A DNA stretch of 64,000 bases from VRUE01 sp963837695. GTDB lineage: Bacteria > Actinomycetota > Thermoleophilia > Solirubrobacterales > 70-9. Positions 8,848 through 17,450 of this stretch are shown here, in pieces. The stretch lies in assembly GCA_963837695.1 (NCBI GenBank), contig CAWINZ010000005.1, positions 1,612,001-1,676,000 on the forward strand, written 5' to 3'. The position numbers and the translations under genes were made by a program. How positions within the stretch are numbered: the stretch's first letter is position 1; each line of letters starts with the position of its first letter. The notes beneath the pieces are model-generated. The model searched no databases, was not told the DNA's origin, and was given only the letters and a program-made list of their open reading frames with translations.

Positions 8848-9621
8848 TCAGCGCTTCGGTCCGACGTGTCGGTCCATGATCGCCACGGCCTCGCGCCGCG
8901 CCACGGAGATGTTCCAGGGCCCGTCCTGGCGCCAGGCGATATCCAGTCGATCGCAGGCATCGCAGAAGATCCGCTGGATGTCGAGGGAGCGGTTGGAGAA
9001 GAAATAGCGCGGGTATTCGTAGGTCTTGTTGGGGTGGCGGATCTTGTTCATGACCCGGCAGCCGTCGGACTGGATCAGTCCACGGAGGAGCCAGCCCGGA
9101 TAGCGGTTGACGACGCGCCGCTGCCAGGGCTCGAGCGCGATCCTACGCTTGTGCTTGGGGCCAGCGCCGTGCTGTGGGAAGAGGTGCGGCCAGTGTTGGG
9201 AATATGAGACGACGTTGAGCATGCGGCAGCGGGGATGGCGCATTACGGACGCCTTGCTCGCTGGCATCACGAGCGCCATCGCGGCTGCGCACTCCTCCGC
9301 GATCAGGGGATACTTCGCATCGAGGTAGACGTGCAAACGGAAGACACTGCGCCGGTGCATCAGCAGGCAGCCGTCGCCGAGATACAGGCCCAGGAGGTAG
9401 GCATAGGAGTAGACGAGCAGTCCGGGAAACGGCTCCGGCATCGGCCCGCATCGCGCGCATTGACCGCCGCGGGTCCTTGCGGTCCCGAATTTTGGGACGC
9501 GGCCGTTTAGCCAGGTACGCACCGTGCTGCGGGGAATGCCGGTAATGCGTGAGATCTCGCAGTGGTTGTGGCCGCGACGCGCGAGCGCCCGAACACGATC
9601 GACTTCGGCGGACGTTCTCAT
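8848..9621 (-). CDS. HTH plus LAGLIDADG-type putative homing endonuclease, tRNA-Leu associated
   Basis: The 257-residue protein starts with a helix-turn-helix (CEISRITGIPRSTVRTWLNG, about residues 21-40), then a Cys pair (CARC). Two LAGLIDADG-like helices follow, LLGLYLGDG (76-84) and LLRGLIQSDG (177-186), each ending in the expected acidic residue. It starts 17 bp after the 3' end of tRNA-Leu(CAA) on the same strand. A clear paralogue at 63134-63910 has the same architecture, the same GPKR C-terminus and the same position after another tRNA-Leu. Homing activity is inferred; a transcriptional regulator derived from such an enzyme is the alternative. Confidence 0.75.
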   Translation of the reverse strand: MRTSAEVDRVRALARRGHNHCEISRITGIPRSTVRTWLNGRVPKFGTARTRGGQCARCGPMPEPFPGLLVYSYAYLLGLYLGDGCLLMHRRSVFRLHVYLDAKYPLIAEECAAAMALVMPASKASVMRHPRCRMLNVVSYSQHWPHLFPQHGAGPKHKRRIALEPWQRRVVNRYPGWLLRGLIQSDGCRVMNKIRHPNKTYEYPRYFFSNRSLDIQRIFCDACDRLDIAWRQDGPWNISVARREAVAIMDRHVGPKR

Positions 9622-9638
9622 ACGCCGTCTCCTCTAAA

Positions 9639-9722
9639 TGCGGCGGGTGGGATTCGAACCCACATGTCCCGAAGGACAGCGCCTTTTGAGGGCGCCCTGT
9701 CAACCAGTTGCAGCACCGCCGC
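9639..9722 (-). tRNA. tRNA-Leu (CAA)
   Basis: An 84-nt cloverleaf with acceptor GCGGCGG paired to CCGCCGC, anticodon stem GCGCC/GGCGC, loop CTCAAAA giving anticodon CAA, a long variable arm typical of class II tRNAs, and T arm GTGGG-TTCGAAT-CCCAC. The CCA end is not encoded. Confidence 0.95.
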
Positions 9723-9849
9723 CAGTCGATTCATTGTAGGCCGCGACGCTACGGCTCGGGCCGGTCGCAACGGCCCCAGAATCGCGCTTCTGCTGCAATT
9801 TTCTACAGTCTCGGCGCAGACTTTTTACAGAGTCGGCACAGAAGACCGA

Positions 9850-10413
9850 CTACGCGGGCTGCGGAGCGTCCGGACTCGGCGGGGCGCCGGCGCCGTAATC
9901 CTCGCCGGAGCCGATCGGGCGCTCCTCCTCGACATGCCAGTCCTGGCTGAAGCCGTAGAAGCAGGCGACGACCAGGATGATCTGGAGCAGCATCAGGATG
10001 ATCACCAGCAGGCCGATCAGCGAGACCGGGATCAGCGCGTCTTCGAAGCCGGTCTTGTCTCGGGCAAACCAGCTGTTCGCGCCGACGGCGCAGAAGATCG
10101 CCAGGATCGTCGAGAGCGAGGCCGCGACGGGGAGGATGCCGCGGCTCCAACGCCGGGCGACGAGATAGGAGAAGAAGGCATAGAGCAGCGCGAAGATCAG
10201 GCAGAGGGCGCCCATGGCCCCGCCACCGCTGAGCAGCGAGAAGCCGCCGATCGTCACCAGGGCGGCAACCACGGCCGTCGCGAGCATCAAAAACGCGACC
10301 ACGAACTTGGTCGTGATCACGTCGGCCTTCTCCCGATTCGGGTGCCAGAGCTCGTACCCCGGCGTTACCTCTCCTACCGCCACGCCGACGATCATAGAAT
10401 CTATGGGCGACAT
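9850..10413 (-). CDS. Predicted four-helix membrane protein, unknown function
   Basis: The 187-residue product has about four hydrophobic segments (FVVAFLMLATAVVAALVTIGGF, ALCLIFALLYAFFSYLVA, ILPVAASLSTILAIFCAV, LIGLLVIILMLLQIILVVACFYGF in order) and a hydrophilic acidic, Pro-rich C-terminus. No family is recognised. It stands alone between tRNA-Leu(CAA) and the tRNA-Leu(UAG)/tRNA-Trp pair. A start at the internal ATG six codons later is possible. Confidence 0.65.
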   Translation of the reverse strand: MSPIDSMIVGVAVGEVTPGYELWHPNREKADVITTKFVVAFLMLATAVVAALVTIGGFSLLSGGGAMGALCLIFALLYAFFSYLVARRWSRGILPVAASLSTILAIFCAVGANSWFARDKTGFEDALIPVSLIGLLVIILMLLQIILVVACFYGFSQDWHVEEERPIGSGEDYGAGAPPSPDAPQPA

Positions 10414-10444
10414 TGCGGCATTGGCCGCTGGTTAAGCACCGCAT

Positions 10445-10529
10445 GCGGGCGTGGCGGAATTTGGTATACGCGCCAGGTTTAGGTCCTGGTGGGCTTCGGC
10501 CCGTGGGGGTTCAAGTCCCTCCGCCCGCA
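10445..10529 (+). tRNA. tRNA-Leu (UAG)
   Basis: An 85-nt class II cloverleaf: acceptor GCGGGCG/CGCCCGC, anticodon stem CCAGG/CCTGG around loop TTTAGGT (anticodon TAG), long variable arm with a TTCG tetraloop, and T loop TTCAAGT. It lies 16 bp before tRNA-Trp on the same strand. Confidence 0.95.
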
Positions 10530-10545
10530 TAGAATCGATCTCCTC

Positions 10546-10619
10546 GGGGCAGTGGCCCAACTGGCTAAGGCACCGGTCTCCAAAACCGGCGATTCCAGGT
10601 TCGAGTCCTGGCTGCCCCG
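10546..10619 (+). tRNA. tRNA-Trp (CCA), integration target of the ICE
   Basis: A 74-nt cloverleaf: acceptor GGGGCAG/CTGCCCC, anticodon stem CCGGT/ACCGG, loop CTCCAAA (anticodon CCA), T arm CCAGG-TTCGAGT-CCTGG, G73. The gene is complete on this side of the element. From base 10574 onward its 3' half is repeated exactly at 47535-47582, so the tRNA was kept intact by the incoming element. Confidence 0.96.
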
Positions 10620-10621
10620 CT
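10574..10621 (+). repeat. attL: 48-bp core within tRNA-Trp
   Basis: The 48 bases from the anticodon stem through the 3' end plus two bases are identical to 47535-47582, in the same orientation. The bases just outside the match differ on both sides. This is the usual signature of tyrosine-integrase recombination at a tRNA 3' end. Confidence 0.92.
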
Positions 10622-10748
10622 CGATTCGCTTGGCTCTGTGGGCCGCATTCCCGCTCCTGGTGCGGGTTTGCGCCGCCTTCGCCTCGGATTGGCCGAGAGG
10701 TCAACGGAGGTCTACGAAAGTCAGAAAAAGGCTGTTTTCGACCCCTTT

Positions 10749-10775
10749 CATTCCCCTGGACATTCCCCTGAGGGA
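10749..10775 (+). repeat. Left arm-type repeat pair (two CATTCCCCT units)
   Basis: CATTCCCCT occurs at 10749-10757 and again at 10761-10769, 12 bp apart. The 27-bp block matches 25 of 27 bases at 47447-47473 near the other end, in the same orientation. Position just inside the att core and duplication at both ends suggest integrase or Xis arm sites. The sequence 10622-10819 holds no gene. Confidence 0.6.
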
Positions 10776-10819
10776 TTGTGAAATTTTGAACGCCGCCATG
10801 CTCGACGCAATCAATGCCT

Positions 10820-12028
10820 TCAATTCTCAAGCGGCAGCTGCGCGGTCGTACCGACGTTGGCGCCTTCGTTCGGCGACGGTGCGGCCTCGGGGTCGACGTT
10901 GGAGGTTCCGTTCCCTGCGCGCCCCGCTATCTGCAGCCACGATTTGTCGAGCCCGGCCGCAGAGAAGCACATTCGGCCGATATCGCTGACGAGCTTTCGC
11001 GTGTAGTCGCCGTAGACCGCCCCAAGGGCTTCGGTCACGCTAGGCCCGCCGAGGCCGACCTGCGCCTGCCCCCACCACTCTAAATATCGCAACACGCGCT
11101 GGGCATCACGCGGGCGACGGAGCATACGTGCCACGGTCTCGGCCAAGGCCTCAAAGTAGGGAGGCTCGACGGTAATGCTGTCCAGAACTCCGTCGGGTAG
11201 ATCGACACCCTGATCGGGCAGCGCCCCCAGCGCCTGGACCAGCTCTGCTAAGCCCTCTTCGCGCGTTCGGGTTTGCTCGGTCCCGCCTAGCAAGTAGCGG
11301 AGCAGCGCCCGACGTGGATCTGCCATCGACATGGAGCTTACGTAGCGGCACGCACCAAGCAGCGAAAGGGCCAGCAGGAACAGCAAGTCGATCACCAGCA
11401 CGACGTGCGCGCGCTGACGGATGTCAAGTACCGGACCGGCATCGCGCACAGCGATCAGTAGACGCTGTATCCGGCGCTCTTGCGGCAACTGCCAATACTC
11501 GTGGTCGCGAAAGCGGACGAGGGACTCCAAGCGACCGTCAAGGTCATTGGCGAATTTCTGTAGCTTGACGGCGCCAGCAATCTCGAAAAACGGTGCGGCT
11601 GGTGCCTGGGGGCCGTGGACATTCTCGAGGATCTGACGGTCATCATCGCCGAGCACGTCGACGCCCAAGCGTCCCGCCTGCTCACGAACACCCTCGGGAA
11701 TGTCGCGCATCAGCACGGCATAGGCACGATCAGCACCAAAGAAGTCCCTCACTCCAGCCAGCCAGAAGAGCCGCGCGGCGGGCGAGACCTTGCGGCCGGA
11801 CTTGCAGTCTGCGATCAGTAGACGCAGGGAGAAGTCACCGCCCACCGAGAAGCCTACGCAGTCCAGGTCGGAGAGCCCGTCGGCGGTGCGCCGGGAGCCG
11901 GGCAGGGCCAACAGCAGGTTGAGCCTGGTGGCGTAGTTCATGCCCCAAAACACCCGCCGCATGGCCAGCTTAAGGCCCAGATCCTTTTCGCCCGCCGGGG
12001 CCACCTCCTTGCTGGCCCTCTTAGCCAC
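10820..12028 (-). CDS. Putative PD-(D/E)XK nuclease-like protein, element cargo
   Basis: The roughly 402-residue product has an N-terminal segment with a DLDCVGF strand followed about 18 residues later by LLIADCKSG. This resembles the Asp ... (D/E)-x-Lys core of PD-(D/E)XK nucleases (Asp about 56, Asp about 74, Lys about 76). A single hydrophobic stretch (HVVLVIDLLFLLALSLLGAC) lies mid-protein, and the C-terminal half is unrecognised. The GTG chosen at 12028 overlaps the stop of the upstream gene by 8 bp, implying coupling. It is the gene closest to attL. Defence function is inferred from location and fold resemblance only. Confidence 0.6.
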   Translation of the reverse strand: MAKRASKEVAPAGEKDLGLKLAMRRVFWGMNYATRLNLLLALPGSRRTADGLSDLDCVGFSVGGDFSLRLLIADCKSGRKVSPAARLFWLAGVRDFFGADRAYAVLMRDIPEGVREQAGRLGVDVLGDDDRQILENVHGPQAPAAPFFEIAGAVKLQKFANDLDGRLESLVRFRDHEYWQLPQERRIQRLLIAVRDAGPVLDIRQRAHVVLVIDLLFLLALSLLGACRYVSSMSMADPRRALLRYLLGGTEQTRTREEGLAELVQALGALPDQGVDLPDGVLDSITVEPPYFEALAETVARMLRRPRDAQRVLRYLEWWGQAQVGLGGPSVTEALGAVYGDYTRKLVSDIGRMCFSAAGLDKSWLQIAGRAGNGTSNVDPEAAPSPNEGANVGTTAQLPLEN

Positions 12029-13271
12029 GACGCTCACCTCGCCAAGTGTCGACCAGCGACAGGACAAAATCGCCTGAGAGTTTTGCTTTGGGCTCTCGCG
12101 CCTTCATGGTCATTAGGGGGGTGAGGTATCGCCCACCGGTAAACAGCAGCTTCTGCTGGGGATCCTCGCGAGTGGCGACCGGCTCGCCATGGGTCAGCAG
12201 ATCCAGGGCAAGATCCAGCGCCGCTAGGTTATCGGGCGTATCGATGAGCTTGGCGCTGAAGTAGCCTCCACCCGCTGACTCCAGACGAAGGATCTGCTCC
12301 TGGGCTGCGGTGCGATACTGCGATCCCGCCTCGGTGGTTGCGCTCAGTGCCGCACCATCGCGCAACTTGCGCAGAATGGCGGCGGGCATACGGATGGCAT
12401 GCTGCGCGTAATGCTGGCCATACCGCACACAGGCCAACAAGATAAGCGCCTTGTCGAGGATGATCTTCTGCATCCGGCGTTGCGCAGGGCCGGCTTGGTA
12501 GGGGACAAACGCAAAGGCTGCCTGCCCACCGCTTCCACGGATGGTGTTGGCCAGCAAAATGCCCTGGCCGACCGCTTCGCTGAGGATGCCCGCCTCGCCA
12601 GCAACCGGCAACCCCTGGTAGGTCTTCACGCGGCTGAATTGCTCACGGATATCGTCCTCCGGATATGACCCAAAGAGACGCGAAAGCGCCTCCGGCTGCT
12701 CGTATGCGCAGAACGGCGACCACACCAGTTCATCGCCATCTGAGAGTTCCAGGCGCCGCGTGAACTGGGCGGCCTCGCCGATCTCCAAAAGGTGACCCAG
12801 CGTCCCGGTGTCGCGGATGTGAGAGCTGAAGTCCGATAGTCGCATCGGAGCAGCGGCTAGGCGCTCAAGGCCGTCAATTGCCGCTAAGTCCAACTCGGAG
12901 GGGTCGCTGTCGAGCCATTGGCTGCCGAGGCGCTCATAGAGGTCGTCGTGAAGTAGCGGGATGTGCTCGTCGATCTGGCCGACTTTGCCACGCGCGTCCT
13001 TGTGAAGAGTGATGTAGTCGACCTCTTGCAGCACCTCGAGCACTTTGGGCAGCGCGAAAGAGTCAATACCCCATTGCTGCGCGGCTATAAGAGTCAACAC
13101 CTTGGGGTCTTTGATGAGGTCAATGCCCTTGATGTTTGACGCGACGGTGGCGGCCATTCCCGTCAGTCGAGTAGCGTCGAGCTCAGCCGCAATAATGCCG
13201 CTGGTCTGATCGACCGTTTGCAGCCCGCTGTATACATCCTGGGCCCGCAGCCCCACCACACGAGAATCCAT
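12021..13271 (-). CDS. Hypothetical protein coupled to the nuclease-like gene
   Basis: The 416-residue product starting at MDSRVVGLRAQDVY has no family I recognise. It is soluble and mostly helical in appearance, with several winged-helix-like stretches near residues 40-75 (IKDPKVLTLIAAQQWG, then LPKVLEVLQEVDYITL). A GGTGGGGG run precedes the ATG at 13271, and the longer reading to 13352 lacks a convincing start. It shares an operon with the PD-(D/E)XK-like gene, the two overlapping by 8 bp. The pair may act together, for instance as regulator and effector, but nothing in the sequence proves it. Confidence 0.6.
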   Translation of the reverse strand: MDSRVVGLRAQDVYSGLQTVDQTSGIIAAELDATRLTGMAATVASNIKGIDLIKDPKVLTLIAAQQWGIDSFALPKVLEVLQEVDYITLHKDARGKVGQIDEHIPLLHDDLYERLGSQWLDSDPSELDLAAIDGLERLAAAPMRLSDFSSHIRDTGTLGHLLEIGEAAQFTRRLELSDGDELVWSPFCAYEQPEALSRLFGSYPEDDIREQFSRVKTYQGLPVAGEAGILSEAVGQGILLANTIRGSGGQAAFAFVPYQAGPAQRRMQKIILDKALILLACVRYGQHYAQHAIRMPAAILRKLRDGAALSATTEAGSQYRTAAQEQILRLESAGGGYFSAKLIDTPDNLAALDLALDLLTHGEPVATREDPQQKLLFTGGRYLTPLMTMKAREPKAKLSGDFVLSLVDTWRGERRG

Positions 13272-13677
13272 ACCCCCACCGTACCGAGACTCATTGGTGC
13301 GTGAACCAGGGCAGGTGAACTCCGGGCAGTCAGCAACGGTGCTGCAAAGCACCCGCTTCGCGAGAATCTCGCCGACGCTTCAGGTTCCGCGCGGGCGATC
13401 CGTTGTCCGCTGGGTCGGCGATTTCTGCCAGTGAGTTCAGGAGAAGCGGTGAAGCCACGGCAACTCAGCAAGTGGAACCCGGCCCGCGCGCTCAACGAAT
13501 GATCGAGAGGCATTACTCCGATCTTTTGGACATACCCCGATGTTTATTCATCCACATACCAGCCAGATCGCCGGAACGCCCACCTCCTCGGCCTCGCTGT
13601 AGCGAACGCCGGGAGGGAAGGGAGGCAATTCCCGTCTCCCCCTGAGCCACGATCGGCACAGGAAAAGGAGCAGGGAT
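13272..13677. other. Intergenic region between divergent cargo genes
   Basis: No credible gene is seen in these 406 bases. They separate the divergently read hypothetical/nuclease-like pair and the secreted repeat protein and must hold both promoters. A ribosome site (AAAGGAG) lies just before 13678. No clear -10/-35 pair stands out. Confidence 0.5.
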
Positions 13678-16257
13678 ATGTCCTCTCGACCCAAGAGGCC
13701 GGTCAGCCCGGTCGCAATAGCCCTATGGCTGATGGTGCTCGCAGTCGGTGTTGGCTGTATCGCGGCGGCGAGTGCCCACGCAGCCTTCTATGACGTGGTG
13801 TTCTGCGCCGGAGGCAACGGCTCGGGCAACCCGACCCTCGGCGCCCGTCCCGGCGGTTTCGACTTCGGCACCGACTGCGGCGAATCCCCCTCCTACCCCT
13901 CGGAAGGAAACCACTACCTGCGCTTGAACGAGAACACCACCGGCATGGCCGGTGCCGGCGACGAAGCCAGCATGTCCTGGTATGCGCCACCCGGAACCTC
14001 GATCGTCGCCGGCGGCGGCTACACCCGTGAGCCGAACGCCTTCAACGAGGGCTGGCGCGCTCGCTTCTGGGGTGAAGACTGGGGCGGCGGCGTCCACAAC
14101 GTGATGCTGCAGGGCAGCGGCGGCATCGAAGGGACGGGGGAATTCCCCTGGATCACCAAGAACACGACCTCGATCTTTGCCTCCCACCTCTGGCCATACG
14201 GGGGCTGGGACGACTACAAGCGCTTCGTCTTCGGCCTCGCCTGCGTGCGCCCGGGGGGCTGCGATCGCGCCAACTTCAACGCCGTCGACGCCAACACGAT
14301 CACGCTGGTCGCCGACGACCATGAAGGCGCCCAGGTCGCCTTCGAGGACGGCGCGACCGTGCGCGGAGAATGGGTGCGCGGCTACCAGGTGCTCGCCTGG
14401 CGCGAATCCGATCAGGGCTCGGGTCTGCGCTTCTCGCGTCTCGGTACCGACGGCTCGACGTTTCCCGATGGCACGATCGACGACCAGGCTAACGGCGGCT
14501 GCCGGATCGGCTACCGCGACGGCGGCCGCGAGTTCGGCAAGGGCTTTCAGCCCTGCACCCCCGGCCCCTACCTGCGCTACTACGGCTTTGAAACCAAGAA
14601 CGTCCCGGATGGCCAGCACACGCTGGCGATCTGCCTGCAGGACTACGCCCAGTACATCAACCACGCCGAATCGTGTGACCGGCGCACGATCCACACCGAC
14701 AACACCGCCCCCGGCAAGCCGGCGAGCCTCGAAGTCACCAGCGCCAACCCGCAGCGCTACCTTGACCACTTCGGCGCCAAATGGTCCCTGCCTCCGGATC
14801 CCGGCAGCCCGATCGCCAAGGTCCACTACGACATTGTGGATGCCACCGGCAAAGTCGTCGTGCCCGAGAAGACCGTTTCGGCCACGAACCCCACGGCGCT
14901 GTCCAACATCCAAGGCCCGGCAAAGTCCGGCGCCTACACCCTGCGCGTCTGGCTGGAGGACTCGGTCGGCTTTGTCGGCGCCGCCGCCGACGCGCCGATC
15001 CCTCACGACACGACTCCACCGGCTGCTCCTCAGAGTCTGCGGGTAGCAGGCCCCGGGACCCGCTGGGTCGACAACGTCGATCTACGCTGGCAGGACATCG
15101 TCGACGCCGGCTCGCCGATCGACGAAGCGCATTACCAAGTGCTTGACGCCTCGGGCAACGTCGTCGGCGGCACCCACGCCATCGGCGGTACCGGTGTGCA
15201 GGCGCTGGACGGCATCCAGGCGCCCCCGCAGAGGGGCAACTACAGCGCCCGCGTCTGGCTCTCTGACGAAGAGGGCAACGTCGGTGCGCCGGCAAGCGTG
15301 CCGCTGCCGCGCGACACGACGCCCCCCGCGGCGCCCCAGGATCTCTCGGTCGCCTCGCCCGGCACTTCTCGGGCCGCCGAAGGCTTCGACGTGCGCTGGC
15401 GCAACGTGACCGACGACGGCTCGCCGATCGACGCAGCCCACTATGAGATCCTCAGCGGATCGGGCCGGGTCGCCGTGCCCGCCACGACGGTGAGCGGCGC
15501 CAACATCCAGGCGATCGCCGATCTGCAAACGCCACGAGACAGCGGCGGCTACACCCTGCGTCTCTGGCTCTCTGACGAAGAGGGCAACGTCGGCGCGCCG
15601 GTCAGCATCCCGCTCTCCTATGACTGTGTGCGCTCAGACGCGGGGGGTGCAACCGATCTGAGCGCGGGCCTCGGCGATGAACAGAGTTCTGACCAGCATG
15701 TCGGCCAGGGTCAGGGCACGACGTTGACCGGTCATCTGCGTGGTCCCGGCGGCCCGGTCGCCGATGCGTCCGTTTGCGTGTTCGACAGCGTCCTCATCGA
15801 GGGCAGCGAACGCGAATTTCTCGGCATTGCGCTGACCGGCGATGACGGGGGCTACCGCTTCGCCATCGCGCCCGGCCCGTCGCGTGCGATCGGCGCCATC
15901 TACCGTCCCGGCCAGCGCCAGCTCAACACGAGCGCCACCCTCTACACCCGCGTCCGCCCGACTCTGAAGGCAGAGAGCCCGGTCGTGCGCAACAAGCGGG
16001 TTGCCCACTTCTACGGGCAAATCCCAGGTCCCTACAACGATCGCGTCGTGGTCGTCTTGCAGGTCAAACAGAGCGAGGGCTGGCGGGTCTTCCGCCGCTA
16101 CCGCACCCGCGGAGGCGGCCGCTACCAGCTCGCCTATCGCTTCGGGCGCACCACCTCGCCGGCGACGTATGTGATGCGGGCGCAGGTTCGCAGGCAGGGT
16201 GGCTACCCCTATCTGCCGGGGAACTCGAAGCCGCTGCGCCTGCGAGTGATGCCGTAG
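13678..16257 (+). CDS. Large secreted protein with three Ig/FnIII-like tandem repeats
   Basis: The 859-residue product has a positively charged start, a hydrophobic core and an SAHA cleavage-like site (about residue 35), so it is probably exported. After a Gly- and Trp-rich region come three repeats of about 101 residues (about 341-655). Two open with DTTPPAAP and one with DNTAPGKP; all carry GSPI near the middle and a WL-[ES]-D turn near the end. The C-terminus has a carboxypeptidase-regulatory-like beta domain (TTLTGHLRGPGGPVADASV) and another beta domain. It may be a cell-surface or adhesion protein. A strong AAGGAG site precedes the ATG. As cargo of a conjugative element it could aid cell contact, which is conjecture. 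Confidence 0.8.
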   Translation: MSSRPKRPVSPVAIALWLMVLAVGVGCIAAASAHAAFYDVVFCAGGNGSGNPTLGARPGGFDFGTDCGESPSYPSEGNHYLRLNENTTGMAGAGDEASMSWYAPPGTSIVAGGGYTREPNAFNEGWRARFWGEDWGGGVHNVMLQGSGGIEGTGEFPWITKNTTSIFASHLWPYGGWDDYKRFVFGLACVRPGGCDRANFNAVDANTITLVADDHEGAQVAFEDGATVRGEWVRGYQVLAWRESDQGSGLRFSRLGTDGSTFPDGTIDDQANGGCRIGYRDGGREFGKGFQPCTPGPYLRYYGFETKNVPDGQHTLAICLQDYAQYINHAESCDRRTIHTDNTAPGKPASLEVTSANPQRYLDHFGAKWSLPPDPGSPIAKVHYDIVDATGKVVVPEKTVSATNPTALSNIQGPAKSGAYTLRVWLEDSVGFVGAAADAPIPHDTTPPAAPQSLRVAGPGTRWVDNVDLRWQDIVDAGSPIDEAHYQVLDASGNVVGGTHAIGGTGVQALDGIQAPPQRGNYSARVWLSDEEGNVGAPASVPLPRDTTPPAAPQDLSVASPGTSRAAEGFDVRWRNVTDDGSPIDAAHYEILSGSGRVAVPATTVSGANIQAIADLQTPRDSGGYTLRLWLSDEEGNVGAPVSIPLSYDCVRSDAGGATDLSAGLGDEQSSDQHVGQGQGTTLTGHLRGPGGPVADASVCVFDSVLIEGSEREFLGIALTGDDGGYRFAIAPGPSRAIGAIYRPGQRQLNTSATLYTRVRPTLKAESPVVRNKRVAHFYGQIPGPYNDRVVVVLQVKQSEGWRVFRRYRTRGGGRYQLAYRFGRTTSPATYVMRAQVRRQGGYPYLPGNSKPLRLRVMP

Positions 16258-16439
16258 GCGAGGAGACGGCTCCTGCCGGGCTCGTGGCGCAGGTCGCTTC
16301 GAGCCTGGCAGCGGCCGTGCGGCACTTCAAGGCCCGCTGCGCGGGCCTCGCTTCGCGCCCTCGCTGCGCTCGGGTTCCGTGCCGCCCGCTCCGCTGCCTT
16401 GCGGCTCGGCGACCTGCACCACGAGCCAAGGAGGCACCG

Positions 16440-17018
16440 ATGGACCCTGTAATCGATTGCACCGAGGAGTTGCGCCAGCTCTGCCCGGGGCGCTTCACGA
16501 AGGTCTCCCTGCACACCCAGGCCGGAGAGATCGAGGCGCGCCTCAGCGAGGGCGGCAACTGGGAACTGCGGATCCGCCGCGAGGAGGAGACGACCTGGCG
16601 CATGGCCTGCAGCGGCGACCTCGACAGTGGCGCGATCACCCCGGAGCCGGTCGGGCCCTCGCTTGGTCAAGACGTGAAGAGGCTCGGACCGCTGGAGATC
16701 GACCCGGCGGCGCGTAAGGCATCCGTTCAGGGCACCGACGTCGAGCTCGCCAAGAAAGAGTTCGCCCTCCTGCTCATCCTCGCCACCGCGCCCGAGCGCG
16801 TCTTCAGCAAGAACGAGCTGCTGCGGGCGGTCTGGGGCTTGGAGAGCACGACGAAGACCCGCACGCTCGACAGCCACGCGAGCCGGCTTCGGCGCAAGCT
16901 GCACTCTGCGGGAGCCGAGGCCCTCGTCGTCAACTGCTGGGGCGTCGGATACAGGCTCTGGGACCGCGCCGACCTGACGACCTTCCCGCCGCTCAGCGCG
17001 GTGGGCGAGGCGGCCTGA
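16440..17018 (+). CDS. OmpR/PhoB-type winged-helix DNA-binding protein without receiver
   Basis: The 192-residue product has an unrecognised N-terminal half and a C-terminal OmpR/PhoB winged helix (about 85-175). Its signature is LGPLEIDPAARKASVQG, LAKKEFALLLILATAPERVFSKNELLRAVWG, then TLDSHASRLRRKL and the wing GVGYRLW. There is no receiver domain, so it is not a phosphorylated regulator in the normal sense. AAGGAGG precedes the ATG. It is the first of a run of small plus-strand genes leading to SSB and relaxase, and may control transfer genes. Confidence 0.82.
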   Translation: MDPVIDCTEELRQLCPGRFTKVSLHTQAGEIEARLSEGGNWELRIRREEETTWRMACSGDLDSGAITPEPVGPSLGQDVKRLGPLEIDPAARKASVQGTDVELAKKEFALLLILATAPERVFSKNELLRAVWGLESTTKTRTLDSHASRLRRKLHSAGAEALVVNCWGVGYRLWDRADLTTFPPLSAVGEAA

Positions 17019-17019
17019 G

Positions 17020-17298
17020 GTGAGCGCCACAGCGACAGCAGCCAGCCAGGGCCGGCTCTGCGAGCTCGGCCGCTACGCGATCCCCGACGAAGCGCGCGTC
17101 CTGGTCGGGCAGAGGATCGACGGGGTCGTCCACGTCTTCGACTGGCCGAGCGCCGGACCGGGACGGCGCTACCACGTCGAGGCGGGGTTCGAGTCGAAGA
17201 CCGAACTGGCGGTGCTGGTCGCCGAGTACCGTCGCCGCGCCGAGCACCTCGGCGTCTGCCCGATGAGCCGCACGGCGATCGATCGCGCCTGCTGCTGA
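17020..17298 (+). CDS. Small hypothetical protein
   Basis: The 92-residue product starts at a GTG two bases after the stop of the winged-helix gene, so translation is probably coupled. It reads as a compact beta-rich domain (RIDGVVHVFDWP, RRYHVEAGF) followed by a helix (KTELAVLVAEYRRRAEHLG). It ends in a Cys-Cys pair. No family is recognised. Confidence 0.55.
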   Translation: MSATATAASQGRLCELGRYAIPDEARVLVGQRIDGVVHVFDWPSAGPGRRYHVEAGFESKTELAVLVAEYRRRAEHLGVCPMSRTAIDRACC

Positions 17299-17450
17299 AT
17301 GCCGGCTGTTCGTGGGGCCGATTGAGGCCCCCGAGCAGCTGGAGCTCTTCCGTGCGGTGTGCTGCTGTGGATCGGTCAGGGCCTTTAGGCCTAGCAGACC
17401 TCCCCCGGACGGCTTCGCCGCCCTCCTCCGGCCCGCTTTTCGGCCCGGCC

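Noticed and set aside
13272..13677. Small genes in the gap before the secreted protein
   Set aside because: Frames here have no plausible start context and unusual composition.
14177..15295. Additional frames over the secreted repeat protein
   Set aside because: They have no signal, domain or ribosome site, while the main frame has all three and internal protein repeats.
15240..15620. Possible CRISPR-like DNA repeat inside the secreted protein gene
   Set aside because: The two near-identical stretches are in frame and code for the same end of a protein repeat; there are no regular spacers.
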